NCBI GenBank assembly: GCA_002105175.1
Contig: MCGE01000002.1
Location: 1,364,001-1,428,000, forward strand
Origin: Absidia repens
Taxonomy: Eukaryota; Mucoromycota; Mucoromycetes; Mucorales; Cunninghamellaceae
Direction: 5' to 3'
DNA length: 64,000 bases
Position numbers and translations under genes: made by a program
The notes under the pieces: model-generated
The model's database searches: none
Told to the model about the DNA's origin: nothing
Seen by the model: the letters and a program-made list of their open reading frames with translations, nothing else
Shown: one piece after another, positions 1 through 11,936 of the stretch
Layout: the number at the start of each line of letters is the position of its first letter
Numbering within the stretch: position 1 is the stretch's first letter

Positions 1-594
1 TCTTTAGATCCTATCCTCGATTATCTGGCAAATACAATCCTCAATCCTATATCGACACAATCCAACAATTGATCGACTCCAAACAATACACCGAAGCGGA
101 AGCAATGTCTCGTCAACTGATTGAATTGTCTTTGGAAGGACTCCGGTATTTCCAAACTTACGATTGGTTTTTCTTGCGAAGTGTCATCACTGCTGGTTTT
201 GTTGGTTGGTGTGTATATTGTTTAGAGTTTGTCTTCCGTCAATACTTGGTTTCCTCCCCTCTCACTTTAGGACAACCTAGATTTTCAAAGGTGGTAAGTA
301 AATATAACAATGAAATAAAAATGACTGTATCTTTTTTTTTAAAAAAAAATTGCTGATTTATTGTACTTAGGTTCATGCAGTGTCCTTGCTTGTGTTTTTG
401 GTGTTGGCTGGTATGATCTGGATTCAAAAAATGCCTTCTCTGTATTACGCCTACCTATTTTTCCCTGTCTTCTTCTGGAATCAAGTCATTCAAAACATTG
501 GCACTCTGCGATCAGCTTGTACTCTCATTCTAGCTCAGGGCGTTTCCAAACCCTTTGTTATTGTAACTGGAACACTATTAGTCCTTGAAGCATT

Positions 595-638
<44 letters not shown>

Positions 639-1973
639 AAAAGCTGGAGAATATCGGGTTAATCTCAATTACTAACTTTGTCATTTAGGTATACAGCTTT
701 TTTGAACGTGAAGTGCTGTCGATCATTTTTGTATTGCTTTCGTTTTGGCCATTAATGATGTCAGCTAAAGCACAAAAGGGAAATATTCTTCTTTTGGTCA
801 CCTGGACGATCTGTTGCTGGTGTACAAGCATATTCACCCTCTTGCCTGTAGAAAAAGATGCTGATATTATGTTGGTGTAAGTGAAAGAAGAAGAAGGGTT
901 GAAAAAGTAGTTGACAAATTGATAATGACATTATGAATCTGTAGTGTCTACGGCGGATTACTTGGCCTTGCGCTTGGACTTGGACTTGTTTGGCTTCTGA
1001 ACTCTCAAAATCGTATCGAAACCAGAGGAACTTGGCTCTTGCTCACTCAGGTATGGAAAAAAAAAGTATGGTATATAAAATGCTAAACATATCATCTCTT
1101 TTGCTCGTTAGTTGGCTGCGAATGGACTGAGTATTGTTCTTGTTTACACCACCACTGTCAATCAAGAAAAATTGCCTCTAGTAAATCAAATCAGTAATTG
1201 GATTTTAGTTGGTAAGCACTTGAAAGATAAATATGTCACCCTCCTTTACTTAACGCACTCACATGATATCTTTTTTTTTTTTTTTATCAGTGACGACTAG
1301 TGCATACCCTTTTATCTATCGTGGAAAGTCTGATCAAGACTATCTTGGCCGATTATTGACGATTTGCTTTGCGTTTGCCCCATTGATGACTCTTCTCAGT
1401 GTTTCCTACGAGATGCTCTTCTATGTCAGCTTGTGTACCACTGTATTGGTATGGCTTGAGTTGGAACGTAGTTTATATCAAGGATCAAGCAAGTCATCTG
1501 TACGGTCTTTGAAGTCAAGCGATATCCGGGCAATCCTCCTCTTCCTCTTCTTTATCAATGTTGGCTTTTTTGGCACTGGTAATGTGGCGTCGATGAGCAG
1601 CTTTACATTGGAAAGCGTGTACCGGTTTGTCACAATGTTTAATCCATTCCTGATGGGTGCGCTGCTTATCACCAAGGTTTTGATTCCCTTCTTTGTGATC
1701 TCCTCTGTGTTTGGCGTACTGACGACCAGTCTGGATCTCTCTCCTTTTAGCTTGTTCCTTGGCGTGGTTGCCATCACTGATGTTCAAACGATCAACTTCT
1801 TTTATTTTGTGTCGGACTACGGTAGTTGGCTGGAAATTGGTACAAGTATCAGTCATTTTTGCATTGCCGAACTCTTCATTATTTTCACCATTATCTTATT
1901 CTTGTTGTCTCGGTGGTTGGTTGGGCATCTCTCGTCTTCTACACAAACAAAACAACATTCCAAATCACAGTGA
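1..1973 (+). CDS. MCD4: GPI ethanolamine phosphate transferase 1 (PIG-N/Mcd4), 3' part
   Basis: Exons read 1-293, 371-595, 689-876, 945-1050, 1112-1211 and 1291-1973, and all phases close to a TGA. This is the C-terminal PigN membrane domain, with many hydrophobic helices and the family-typical stretch near the end (SSFTLESVYRFVTMFNPF, then a SLDLSPFSLF segment). In the family the enzyme adds ethanolamine phosphate to the first mannose of GPI precursors in the ER membrane. The N-terminal phosphodiesterase-like catalytic domain lies outside the window, so the 5' end is missing. Introns are 62-93 nt, several with long A or T runs (about 25 nt of A near 600-625). A GPI-anchored subtilase lies at 55964-58152, but no direct link is implied. 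Confidence 0.93.
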
Positions 1974-2394
1974 TTGAACAGGCTTTAGAATAGATTTTTT
2001 TATTAGCACAAGTTAATTTATACATAGAACTCTTTTATTTTGTTAATATTTTTATAATAAAAAACAATTTTATGGCTTCTTTTCAGGCACAGGATACAAT
2101 GTAGAATATATGCTGAAAAAATCATTGGAGCAAAAAAAAAAAAAAAAAGGAGGGGCACATAGCAAGTAATAATAAATCAATGCATTGAATTTTTATTGAT
2201 GGATTCCAAAAAAAAAAAAAGGATGAAGTAGGTATGGGATACTGAACTAAAAAGAGAAATAAAGATGGATTGGGGTTATGTCAGTTGAAAATAAAGGGGG
2301 GATGTCTATCTATAAGCAAAAAGAAAAGTGGAATAAACTACGACAACAGAAAAAAGAGAGTAGGGGCAATGTGGAGGGAGGAAATCGACTGTAT

Positions 2395-2892
2395 TTATTG
2401 GGTGGATTGATCATGGGAAGCGGACAATAACATATCTATTTGGAACTGAAGGGAATAAGACTGACCAAGAATTTCCTTGAGCTGGTTGGATACATTTTGA
2501 GACCTCTGTAATAAATAAATAAAAGTGTGGTGAGTTACATAAAAGACATTCTAGCCTCCATATGTATTTTTTTGGGCGGAGGTTACCTGTCGTAAATCTT
2601 GTTGTTCTTTTAAAAGGGCAGGATCCACTTGATCGTCGCGTTGAATGTCTTCATCTTTTTTTGGAGATTGGTGGTGTTCTTGAATCCAAGCTACCTTTGT
2701 CTTCAGTTCGGTCATGAGAGTTTCGTATTCTTTTCGTGTCTTTTGTAGCTGATCCAAATCAGGTTCCATGGTGAACGAAGAGGCTGCCGCAGCTGATACT
2801 TGTGTGATGACTTTAAGCATGCATTCCCATACTTCGGATAAATTTTGAAGTGCTTGGTTAGTCTCAGTATATACTTGTTGTGAGGAGGCCAT
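2395..2892 (-). CDS. small coiled-coil protein, possible Mediator subunit (Med30-like)
   Basis: Two exons on the minus strand, 2892-2587 and 2505-2395, give 138 residues. The single intron of 81 nt has a GTAACC donor and a TTACAG acceptor. The protein is helical and charged: an N-terminal segment beginning MASSQQVYTETNQAL, a central heptad-like region (LQKTRKEYETLMTELKTK) and a C-terminal helix (SNQLKEILGQSYSLQFQID). Size and the order short helix, coiled coil, final 'LKxI...L...I..ML' helix resemble Mediator subunit 30, but no signature is decisive. It could be another small coiled-coil subunit of a transcription or kinetochore complex. It is convergent with MCD4 and divergent from the methyltransferase at 3062; only 169 bp separate the start codons, so promoters are probably shared. 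Confidence 0.5.
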
Positions 2893-2930
2893 GGGGTATA
2901 AATATCAAAGTTGTAAGTTGGAAGCAACAG

Positions 2931-2965
<35 letters not shown>

Positions 2966-3061
2966 AAAGGCTGACTTTAAAATGAACAGATTTTTTTTTT
3001 TTTGGGAACCTCCAAATTTTCCCTGCACTTCGCTCTTTTGCCCTGCAACCAACTAACTGTC

Positions 3062-4215
3062 ATGATTCGCCATTTCCACAGACTGTACCTATTTCCGGTC
3101 CTCGCTACGAAACAAAAATTCTCATCAGTACCATTTATACCTTCTACTTCGATAATTGGCACCCGCTGGCATTCCACAATCACAGTCGAACAAAGTGTCA
3201 GCAATCACAACAGTCGCCTACGACTTATCGAAGATGAATACTGCAACGATCATAGCACTCCATTCCCCCCATTGATAGAACAGGCGATGAATGAATTGGC
3301 TTTGGAAACAATCAAGGAATATCGTAACGCACACATGATGAACAGTAAAACAGCAACCTTGCTTCTACGACAGTGGATCAGCCTCTTCCGACCTGCCCGT
3401 GTACTGGAAATTGGGACCTTTACAGGCTACAGCACAATTGCTATGGCATCAGCACTCTCAGCTCAAAGACACCACGGATCATTGATATCCTTGGAAAAAG
3501 ACTCTGCTCCTCTGGCGCTAGCGGCGCGGTATCTGGAACGTGCGGGGTTATCTGACGCAGTAACACTCATGGAAGGGGATGCCCTGGAAAGGTAAGTGGA
3601 GGCGAAGACACTATGCAGCAATGACTAACAATGATATTTTGTGGATTTCATATAGCTTGTTGAACTTGGCGAACGACAAAATACAGTTTGATATGATATT
3701 TTTAGGTATAATACCATAGAACTGCCGAAAGGTCCTGTTATTTTCTTTTTTTACTAACAAAAATATTTATCTTCTGTAGATGCGGACAAAGGAGGATATA
3801 TCAAATACTATGATACCATTCTGGAAAAAAACCTGCTATCGGACAATGGGGTGATTTTGGCGGACAATGGTAAAGCCCAAATTAGCATTAAGGAGAAGTG
3901 ACACTCACAACTATCTTTCTATCTCTGTTAGTGCTGTATTTTGGTCAAGTCCATCGTGTAGCAGGCTATCACGAAGTAAGTACAAATGGACTCTTCCCCG
4001 CACTACCACGTATAATATATATATTTGTAAGAATGGGGAGAAGAGTACATACTAATCACAATCTATTTTAGGATCAACCCGCACCCGCTTCGAAAAATAT
4101 TAATAGAATGGCGCGCAAAGTGGATGCATTCAATCAACACGTCAGGCAAGATGATCGTGTCCAAGCTGTGATGCTGCCTTTATTTGATGGATTGACGATT
4201 ATCAAGAAGAAATGA
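3062..4215 (+). CDS. class I SAM-dependent O-methyltransferase (CCoAOMT-like)
   Basis: Five exons (3062-3591, 3656-3705, 3780-3869, 3932-3975, 4072-4215) give 285 residues. The SAM-binding glycine motif LEIGTFTGYS is at about residues 115-124, followed by an acidic LEKD that would contact the ribose. A metal-site-like DADKGGY and an ILADN segment are typical of the caffeoyl-CoA/catechol O-methyltransferase fold. The N-terminus (MIRHFHRLYLFPVLATKQKF) is basic, hydrophobic and free of acidic residues, so mitochondrial import is plausible. An upstream in-frame ATG at 3002 exists, but the start at 3062 gives the better leader. The substrate cannot be inferred; fungal relatives act on small phenolics or are uncharacterised. 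Confidence 0.88.
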
Positions 4216-4679
4216 ACCATGGTCTACCCCAGGATGCTTTGCTGTTTTTTTAAGTCAATAGTCTTTTATATGTATTTTAGATCTTTTGTATATATTTATA
4301 TATATTTATGTTTATGTCTTTTATCACTTTGTACAAAATAAATGACCTTTTTTTTTGCAACCTAATACACACTGAACATTCGTCTATTATTTTTATTCTT
4401 CCATTATTAATGCATAAAATCGTTATCATGCCCAAAACTGTCATCGACCATATAGCGAATCATATTCCATCACTATCGCACAGGTCAATCTACCATCATT
4501 CAATAGCCATTATCATTCAATAGCCGTCATCATTCAATTCAATAACCATCATCATTCAAATAAAATGTCATCATCAACTAATACCATTGTTTATTGCAAC
4601 TATCAATCTTTGATAAGATAATAAGCTATAATACTGTATACTATGTCCTAATAAATCACCATAATCCACTAGGTTGTTG
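4216..4679. other. intergenic region between convergent genes
   Basis: It holds the 3' UTR of the methyltransferase, with TATATATTTATATATATTTATG-type AT repeats, and from about 4490 to 4560 imperfect copies of a 'CATCATTCAATAACC' unit. No coding signal is seen. Confidence 0.6.
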
Positions 4680-6577
4680 CTACAATTTTCCACGATGGCG
4701 TTGTCTTTTTTCACTCGCTTTGGCAGCAGAAACCCCGGCATTTCGTCCTGTAATGGCACCAAGCATCAGTCCACTACGAACAGCGTAAACAATGATCAAT
4801 AAAGGAGCTGTATGCACACACTTTTTTTTTTTTTTTTTTTTTTTTTGGTTTACCTTCCGCCTGGATAGTTTTCATAAAACACGCCCCCAATCATTTCTCC
4901 ACAGGCCCATAAGCCATCGACAGGATTGCCACTTGTATTCAGGACACTTGATGTCGAAGGATCTATGGCGAGTCCACCAAAGGTGAATGTGATTCCTATA
5001 TAAAGCAAAGTTTCTGTGATGAGCCAATGTGTAACAGCATAACATCCCATGCTCCATATAATTTACCTGTAGTGATTTTAACAGCAACGAATGGAGGCCG
5101 GTCCAAAGGCAAACTCCAATTGGATTTGGGGATCGCTAGTTCATTTCCAGGCGATTGGGTTGATAGGCCGTCCTTGACAGAGGGATCCCAAGTAAGATGA
5201 GGGGCATGTTTCTGGTGAGCGTAAACACATTGATTGTACTTCTTGATTGTGCTTAAAAACTGTTGCTGGCTACGAAGGATACCCCGTTGTTTCTTCACTG
5301 GAGCTGTTGCGCCACCACTGCTGCTACTGGTATTGTTCTTATCCACCATCGCCAATTTTTCGGCCAGTTCTTCGAGTGTATCAGCCACGACCTTTTCCAC
5401 CACATCATCAGCATATTCTTCTTTGCGTAGCCAGTCGGTGACTCTGCTATCATAGATCTGATACGCCACGCCACCTGGCTGCTTGAGGATTTCCTTGCCA
5501 AAGAACGCATATGTATAGTTTCGAAAGTCCATGCCTTCATCCACAAATCGGAAACCATCACTGTTGATCATGACGCCCAAAGGATAGCCACTTTTGGTAA
5601 ACTGGTTCGTTAATTCTTGGTGTCCACGATGAGGTGATGTGTTGAGATCCCAGCAAGTTGAATGACAAGAACTCCATCCACCCATAGTTGCAGCTTGACA
5701 ATCCCGTTGCGCCATAATCAAACCATCGCCTGTGTTGTAAGGTGTGCCACGTACATGAGCCAGTTCCCAAGACGGTCCCAGATACTGAGCCCGCAACGCA
5801 GCGCTGGCTTCGAATCCACCACAAGCAAGTATCACCCCACCGCGGCTTTGTAAAAGAGTAACACTTGGCGAATCTTGTGAGATAACCTTAACACCATTGA
5901 CATGCATACCGGTAGGATCGAGAGACAATCCAACACATTGAGTCCCATATTGAACATGAATACCTTGACGCGTAGCAGCCTGTTCCCATTGAGCGATCAA
6001 TCCTTTTCCACCATCAACAGTAGAGAGAACCATGCCACCCCAAAACTTGTAACGATTTTGTACCTTGTAAGCCTGTCGATGGAAGCTAAGGCGGAATTGA
6101 ATACCAAGTTGCGCAAGCCATGAGATGGTTGGGCGGCTTTCAGATACCAGGAGATCTGTCAGAGTAGGGTCGGCACGACCACTGGTCACCCGCATGACAT
6201 CATCATAAAATTGTCGATACGTGTAAGGTTCCATGTCAATCAAGGCAGCCGTTTCATCATCAAGTTCATGTAGTATAGGTTGTAGATCCTTCAAGCCATG
6301 GAATACAGTACGAAAAGCACCTAGTTTTTTTTTTTTGAGAGAGAGAGAAAGAAAAAAGGGGGGAGGAAGAGAATCAGTCTTTTTTCAACCGCCGACCGAC
6401 GCCAACAAAATTCTTACCAGCTGTGCAGTAGGTATTTCCACCACGATAATCGTTTGCTTGTTTTGACTTTTCAATCATCAAGACATTTTTTGCACCATTG
6501 TTTTTAGCGCTTAAAGCAGCGGAGTAGCCTGCATTGCCTCCCCCAACAACAATCACATCCCAATTTGTTTCATTCAT
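4680..6577 (-). CDS. FAD-dependent oxidoreductase, fumarate reductase/tricarballylate dehydrogenase type
   Basis: Four exons on the minus strand (6577-6418, 6320-5067, 4995-4854, 4773-4680) give 549 residues. The dinucleotide-binding motif VIVVGGGNAGYSAA is at the N-terminus and an acidic IEK ends the second strand. Other family features are RGGNTYCTAG, a GYPLGVMINSDGFRFVDEG segment, and the C-terminal FAD-closing block with TFGGLAID, LWACGEMIGG and NYPGGSGLMLGAITGRNAG. This matches the FAD-binding-2 superfamily, closest in layout to tricarballylate dehydrogenase (TcuA-like). It likely oxidises or reduces a di- or tricarboxylate or a related small molecule. There is no obvious leader or membrane segment. 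A serine-rich insert (NNTSSSSGG) sits in the capping region. Confidence 0.88.
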
Positions 6578-8239
6578 TGTCGAGTGTTGAGGGGAAAAAA
6601 AAAGGTAGAATGACACGGCATAATGGTTTATATTAATTTTCAAGGGGTAAATTATAACCCGAAGACAAGATTGGTCCATAGAAAAAATTGATGACGATGA
6701 CAATCATCATCACTGATAAGTTCTGTGGTAAGCATACGAGAGACTAATAAACCATAAATACAGATTATATTACCGGATCGAATATTTTTATCTAGTCGTC
6801 TTGTCTAGCCCACTTACTTGTTTACGGTACTGTACAGTAATCGTAATTTGTTCATAAGTGTACTTCCATCATTATTAGAGTTTTGACAATATCCCGAAAG
6901 TGAGGGAAATTTTTTATTTGACACTTACTCTACTTACCCATATCATTACCCATATCATTGCACCCGAGATTTAACGAAGAAAACGATAGAGTTTTGATTA
7001 ACACTTTTTTTCTCGAGAAAAGTGTGTGAATCTGGGAAGATTAATGCAATGCACTTTGTGGAAGATCAAAAAAACAATTCACATTCCGATTACTATGGAT
7101 TTCAGGACATCCAGGGAAACTTGAACCTGGTGATATGTCCAAATGGCTCGAGTTATCCAGTAACGTTCCTATTATTTTCAAAATAGAAAGTGGTGTCATG
7201 GTTTGATACGGACTAGAGGTACACATAAAATGTTTAATCGACAGGCACATGTTTCATCCAAATATTTTTAACTGTGATGCATTAATGCATTCAGCTCGGT
7301 TGCTATAGAAAAAAAAAAAAAAACGGAAAAGATCATGAACCCTAAAATGGTAATACATACCCCTCCTCGCTCTCAATTTGTTTCAATATATGTCGTGAGC
7401 TTAACTACAGGAACTTTTTATTACAAACTCAATGCAAATCAATATTATTTATTTTACTAAGAAACAAAAAAGAACGGTAGTCGATGCGTGTGTATGTGTA
7501 TCTGTACCAGATGATAAATCAAATTTAAATTCCGTCGTGGAAATTCCCCACTTCCCCGCATTTTCCCTGCTTCCATTCACTTGCTTTAAAAGTAGTTTAA
7601 AGTCCGTGGATCGTTCTTCGGAAAGCAACAGTTCCTATAATAATGTATGTTCTGTATATGACATACTTGAATAAACAAATAGAAATGCTATTATTGGAAT
7701 TATGATACATTTGGATATGATAACCCACTCCCTCCTTTCCAAACTGAGCAAGTCCTTTTTTGGATGGCATCACATTGTAACAGGTCCAAATACGACACCA
7801 TGTCACTACAAAAAATCAAAAAAGTTTCTTTTGTCCAATCATTGATAAAATAAATATTTAAATGATCGTCAAAATAAAACATACTATTATAAACAGTGAA
7901 AAGCAATAAATTATGTTTGAACTATAGCTATTTCATACAATAAAATGGGTACGTGGGGATGTCCTCTACGATGAGTAAGACGAGGACGCTGAATGTTCAG
8001 GAACGAAAATGTCCGAACGAAAAGTACCCAAAAAAAGGTTAAATCCGGATTAGCATTTTTTCCTAAAAGTGAAAATAAAAAAAAAAAAAAAGAAAAAAAA
8101 GATGCTAGTTAATGGGATCAAAGTTGGAGACACAGAGAAGTTCAATCACAAGATGAATTCACTCTTATTTATAAAGTCACCTTTATTTTTTTTTTTCTTC
8201 TTTCTCATTTTTCTTTTCTATATTTTTACTCACATAAGG
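6578..8239. other. long intergenic region with no supported gene
   Basis: AT-rich sequence with several poly-A and poly-T runs. I found no exon series with closing phases, no repeat copy of the main dispersed family and no tRNA-like B box. It contains the promoters of the divergent genes at 6577 (-) and 8240 (+). The last 80 bp before 8240 are T-rich. Confidence 0.5.
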
Positions 8240-10471
8240 ATGACCGAACCAAAGCAGGAGATTGATGTGAAATCAGAACATGGTGTCGAAAATTTGTCAA
8301 TAGAGAAATCAGAACAGCATGATGTTGAGTATTCTGATGCGGATTATAAAAAAATAGAAGCTACTGTTGTCCGGTATGATTATTTCAGTCTTCTTCTTTT
8401 TTTTTTTTTTCTAATATAGACCTTTTTCTTCTTTATTTTTTCCTTTTTTTTTTTAGGAAGTATGATTTGCGGATCTTACCAATCTTGTGTCTACTTTATC
8501 TTTTAAGTTACTTGGATCGGTAAGTGGAATGGTCCCACAGTTACATGAAAAACATCGACGGTGTTTAAATCAACGGTGTCTGCACAACCTTTTTTTTTTT
8601 CTCACCCATTTTTTGTCTTTAGATCAAACATTGGCAATGCGAAGCTCGGTGGTTTAGAAGAGGACCTTGGACTAACTTCACAAGAATATCAGTGGTGTTT
8701 ATCTATTTTTTACTTTGGCTATGTCATATTCGACCTTCCTTCCAACATCGTCATGCGGCGCTGGCGTCCTTCGATCTGGCTTGGTACTTTGATGTTGTAA
8801 GTAGTCCTTTTATTAGTACTTCCAGTGTTGTCTTTTACTTAGTCATTGTTTTATGAATAGCCTTTGGGGTGCAACAGCTGTGGCCATGTGTGCTGTCAAG
8901 AATTTCGCTGAACTGGCCACCGCACGAATCTTCCTTGGTGTTTTTGAAGCTGGTTTTTTCCCAGGATCTATTTATTATATGTCTATCTGGTATACTCGAA
9001 AAGAATACGCTCGTCGTATTGGTTTCTTTTGGTCTTTCTCATCTTTGGCTGGTGCCTTTGGAGGTAAAATTTTGGAAGCTATAATATAGAGGAAATACAT
9101 AGCAATGTTCACTTGCTAACTAACATCTCTTATTCTGTTAAAATAGGTCTTAGTAAGTCGAATATACAACGATGTAGTTAATTTTATCGTTGTCTAACCT
9201 ATTTTTTATTTAGTCGCTTATGGAATTACTCAAATCCCCACTAATCATTTACAGACCTGGCAGTTGTAAGTAAAAAAAAAAAAAAAAGGTACATGCCATT
9301 TGATTTAGTTTGACTCACATTTTGATTATAGACTCTTCCTTATTGAAGGGGCTCCCTCGGTCGCACTGGCCGTGCTAGCTGCATGGTATCTTCCAAATGA
9401 TCCGGAAACTGCGAAATTTTTGACCGAAGAAGAACGTCGTGTTGCTGTTGGACGACTGGCTAAAGGTAAGGGAGACGAATCCCCGACCCGCACCCCACTT
9501 TTCTCCAGTTTTGTAGAAACGGAAACTTCATGATTTTCTTACTAATCTTTATATTTACATATGAATTCAAATAGATGCTGGTGCCGCAAATGATCACTCA
9601 TGGTCTTGGGCTCAAGTCTATTCTGTATTTACTGACTGGAAAGCGTGGGCATATGCTTTCATTTATATTACGGGAACCAGTGCCTTACAAGGTGTTACTC
9701 TGTTTTTACCTTCGATTATCTCGCAAATGGGAACTTGGTCCAAGGCGCAAAGTCAGGCGTTAACAACACCCCCTTACTTTATAGCTTTTTTTGCAACTGT
9801 GGCTATTGGTTGGTCATCCGATCGGTTGTTTGAACGTGCTCTACATATGATTGCCATCAATGTTGTTGGTATTCTGGGTTTCTTGCTGCTGATGTTTATT
9901 GATCATTCCAACGTCGGGGTTCATTATTTCGCTGCTTGTCTGGTTACGGCTAGTGTGTACAGTAATGTCGCTGTCAAAGTCGCCTGGTTCAATAACAATT
10001 TGTAAGTTGAAAATAAAAAAGGAGGATGGATGGCGAAATCCAAAATGACTATATGTATTGACTATTTCTTGGCATTTGCTTTTATAAATAGTGCGGGTCT
10101 CACTCGTAGAGCCGTAGGATCCGCGTTTATTGTCTCGATTGGTACCATCGGAGGTGTAGTAGGTGGTCAAATATACTATGGTAAGAAAAAAAAAGGATAA
10201 AGGCAAACTAAAATCCGTAATATAAATTCTAACTTGAAGCTTTTTTTTTTGACATAATACAGATCCCCCTGAATACTTCCATGGTAACCTGATTGCTGTC
10301 TGTCTGGTGGGTGCTCAAACCATTCTAGTCATCATTGTTCGCGCTGCCCTCGCCTATGAAAATAAGCGTCGATCCAAGCTGACTGAAGAAATGAAGGAAT
10401 ATGAAATCCATAAATATAATGGTGTCGAATTGGCGGGTGATCGCCATCCTGATTATCGTTATGTATTGTAG
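8240..10471 (+). CDS. MFS permease, anion:cation symporter (Dal5/allantoate permease) family
   Basis: Ten exons: 8240-8373, 8457-8519, 8623-8796, 8861-9063, 9147-9152, 9214-9265, 9332-9465, 9575-10001, 10092-10180, 10263-10471, giving 496 residues. After a 45-residue acidic cytoplasmic N-terminus come about 12 membrane segments. Family marks are RKYDLRILPIL, LSYLDRSNIGNAKLGGLEED, the TM4 region RIFLGVFEAGFFPGSIYYMS and IEGAPSVALAVLAAWYLPNDP. Dal5-type carriers import allantoate, vitamins such as nicotinate or pantothenate, or small organic anions; the substrate is not readable here. The fifth exon is only 6 nt (GTCTTA). Including it yields the family-typical AFGGLIAYGI, while skipping it keeps frame (AFGVAYGI). 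Confidence 0.92.
9147..9152 (+). other. 6-nt microexon in the Dal5-type permease gene
   Basis: The sequence AAATAG, GTCTTA, GTAAGT places six bases between a TAG acceptor and a perfect donor. Flanking introns are 83 and 61 nt. Inclusion restores the conserved double-glycine turn of the transporter. Confidence 0.75.
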
Positions 10472-11061
10472 TTTACTGAATTTAGCTGTTACTAGTTATC
10501 ATTATTTTTTGCTTTTACATTTGTAGTTTTCTATTCTCTTTTTTTTTATGTATGTATTATGTTATTTGGAATAAAAAAAAAAAATACGCCACTTTTAAAA
10601 TCTGAAATATATTTGACTCTAGGGTTTTCTCTAATGAGTTGACTATGGTGATGGAGCACGTGCAGGTTCTCGTAGGGGTATCTTAACGTACTCTCACTTC
10701 CAAATGCATATATTATTTTCTAGCGGATGTATTAGCTTTATGTTGCTAAAGCTACGTTGATTATTGCAAAAGAATAAAAAATGAAATATTTCCTTCTTTG
10801 AAGCGAAAAACGGGACGCAAATCTTCTCAAGGGCCAACTATACTTGGTCGCATTGTTCCAAATTGATTGTAAAAACATCGAGAGCAGAGAACAATTGTGC
10901 TTCCATTTTGAATGGTGGTGGCTACTCTCATTAAAAGAGAAGTATTATGTTAATAATGTCGTATGATCTTTATTGTTGCAAATACAATTAAAAATGATAA
11001 GAGGGATTTCCTGTTTGAGTACCCATCCAAAATAATCGCAAACTGAATCGTCAAAATATAC
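10472..11061. other. intergenic region, 3' flank of the permease
   Basis: Contains AATAAA-type polyadenylation motifs near 10570. No coding exon is seen before the repeat copy that begins at about 11062. Confidence 0.5.
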
Positions 11062-11850
11062 GTTTCAAATCCCGCACACGTGAATTTTTATTTACTCCCA
11101 GGTATTATTTTCTTTCGCTCTTTCTTTTCTTTTCTTCATTTTTTCTTCGCCATTCAATTTCATTGAGGTTATGGCGATCTTAGACTAGTACCAGGATTAG
11201 TTTATAGGCATTTTCAGCTCAGGGATTACAAGAAGTATGGGGAAACCCTTCCATCTTGGATTCAGGATTTAAGGGCACCATTCGTTGGCTTTTTGAAGCC
11301 TTCATTAGTTTAGTTTAGTCTCAGTAATCTTGGTTTGTACATAGTTTATATATACATATGTCTGAATAAAATACGTCCGTTTTTACATGTTTCAATGAAA
11401 AATGTCCCTTTTGTCTCTCATGTCTTGTGCAACAGATCCTTCTTTTAACTGCCATCACCTCTCCTGATCAGTATTGACTGTTGTTGGACTTCAATAACAG
11501 ATGCCCCTTTTTGTCTTTCTCATACCCTATACAGTATATTAGCCTCCTCCTCATTTTATTGTTTTCCTTTTAAACTAGTGTTGAACGTTTCTCATATATC
11601 ACAATTAACCCCACACCTTTAGTTTTAGTTTCTACCAATATGCTTTATTAAAGTATACATTTTTTTATTAAACATCCGCTGCTTCATCGTACAGTGAACA
11701 ATGTCGCTATCATAGCTGTGAGTGTCTACTTTTTAGTCCAACCACTCCGATTATTTTCCCATTCTAAAAAAAAAAAAAACTTCCCGGGACCAGTTGACAG
11801 TCTTTATGCCATGCAGGTGGATATTTCCGCCAACTATTTTTGTGTGAGTG
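11062..11850 (+). repeat. dispersed non-coding element, subfamily I, copy A
   Basis: Begins at TTTCAAATCCCGCACACGTG (E-box CACGTG at 11077), then a TC-rich tract, then the core with TTTCAGCTCAGGGATTACAAG, GGGGAAACCCTTCCATCTTGG and GCCTTCATTAGTTTAGTTTAG, then AATAAAATACG. Degenerate tandem units of about 110-130 nt follow. The same order recurs at 14953, 22943, 29050, 35937 and, inverted, 60895. It has no long reading frame. Boundaries were judged by eye. Confidence 0.85.
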
Positions 11851-11936
11851 GTAGACCAAGTGCAGGGGGGGAGGGTTCACTTTTTTCATTTATTTATTTC
11901 ACATACAATCACATGGCCCTATAGTTTATGTCTATT

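Noticed and set aside
7041..7250. Possible tRNA or small RNA near 7100
   Set aside because: A GGAAACTTGAACCTGG stretch recalls a T-arm, but no acceptor stem or anticodon arm can be formed.
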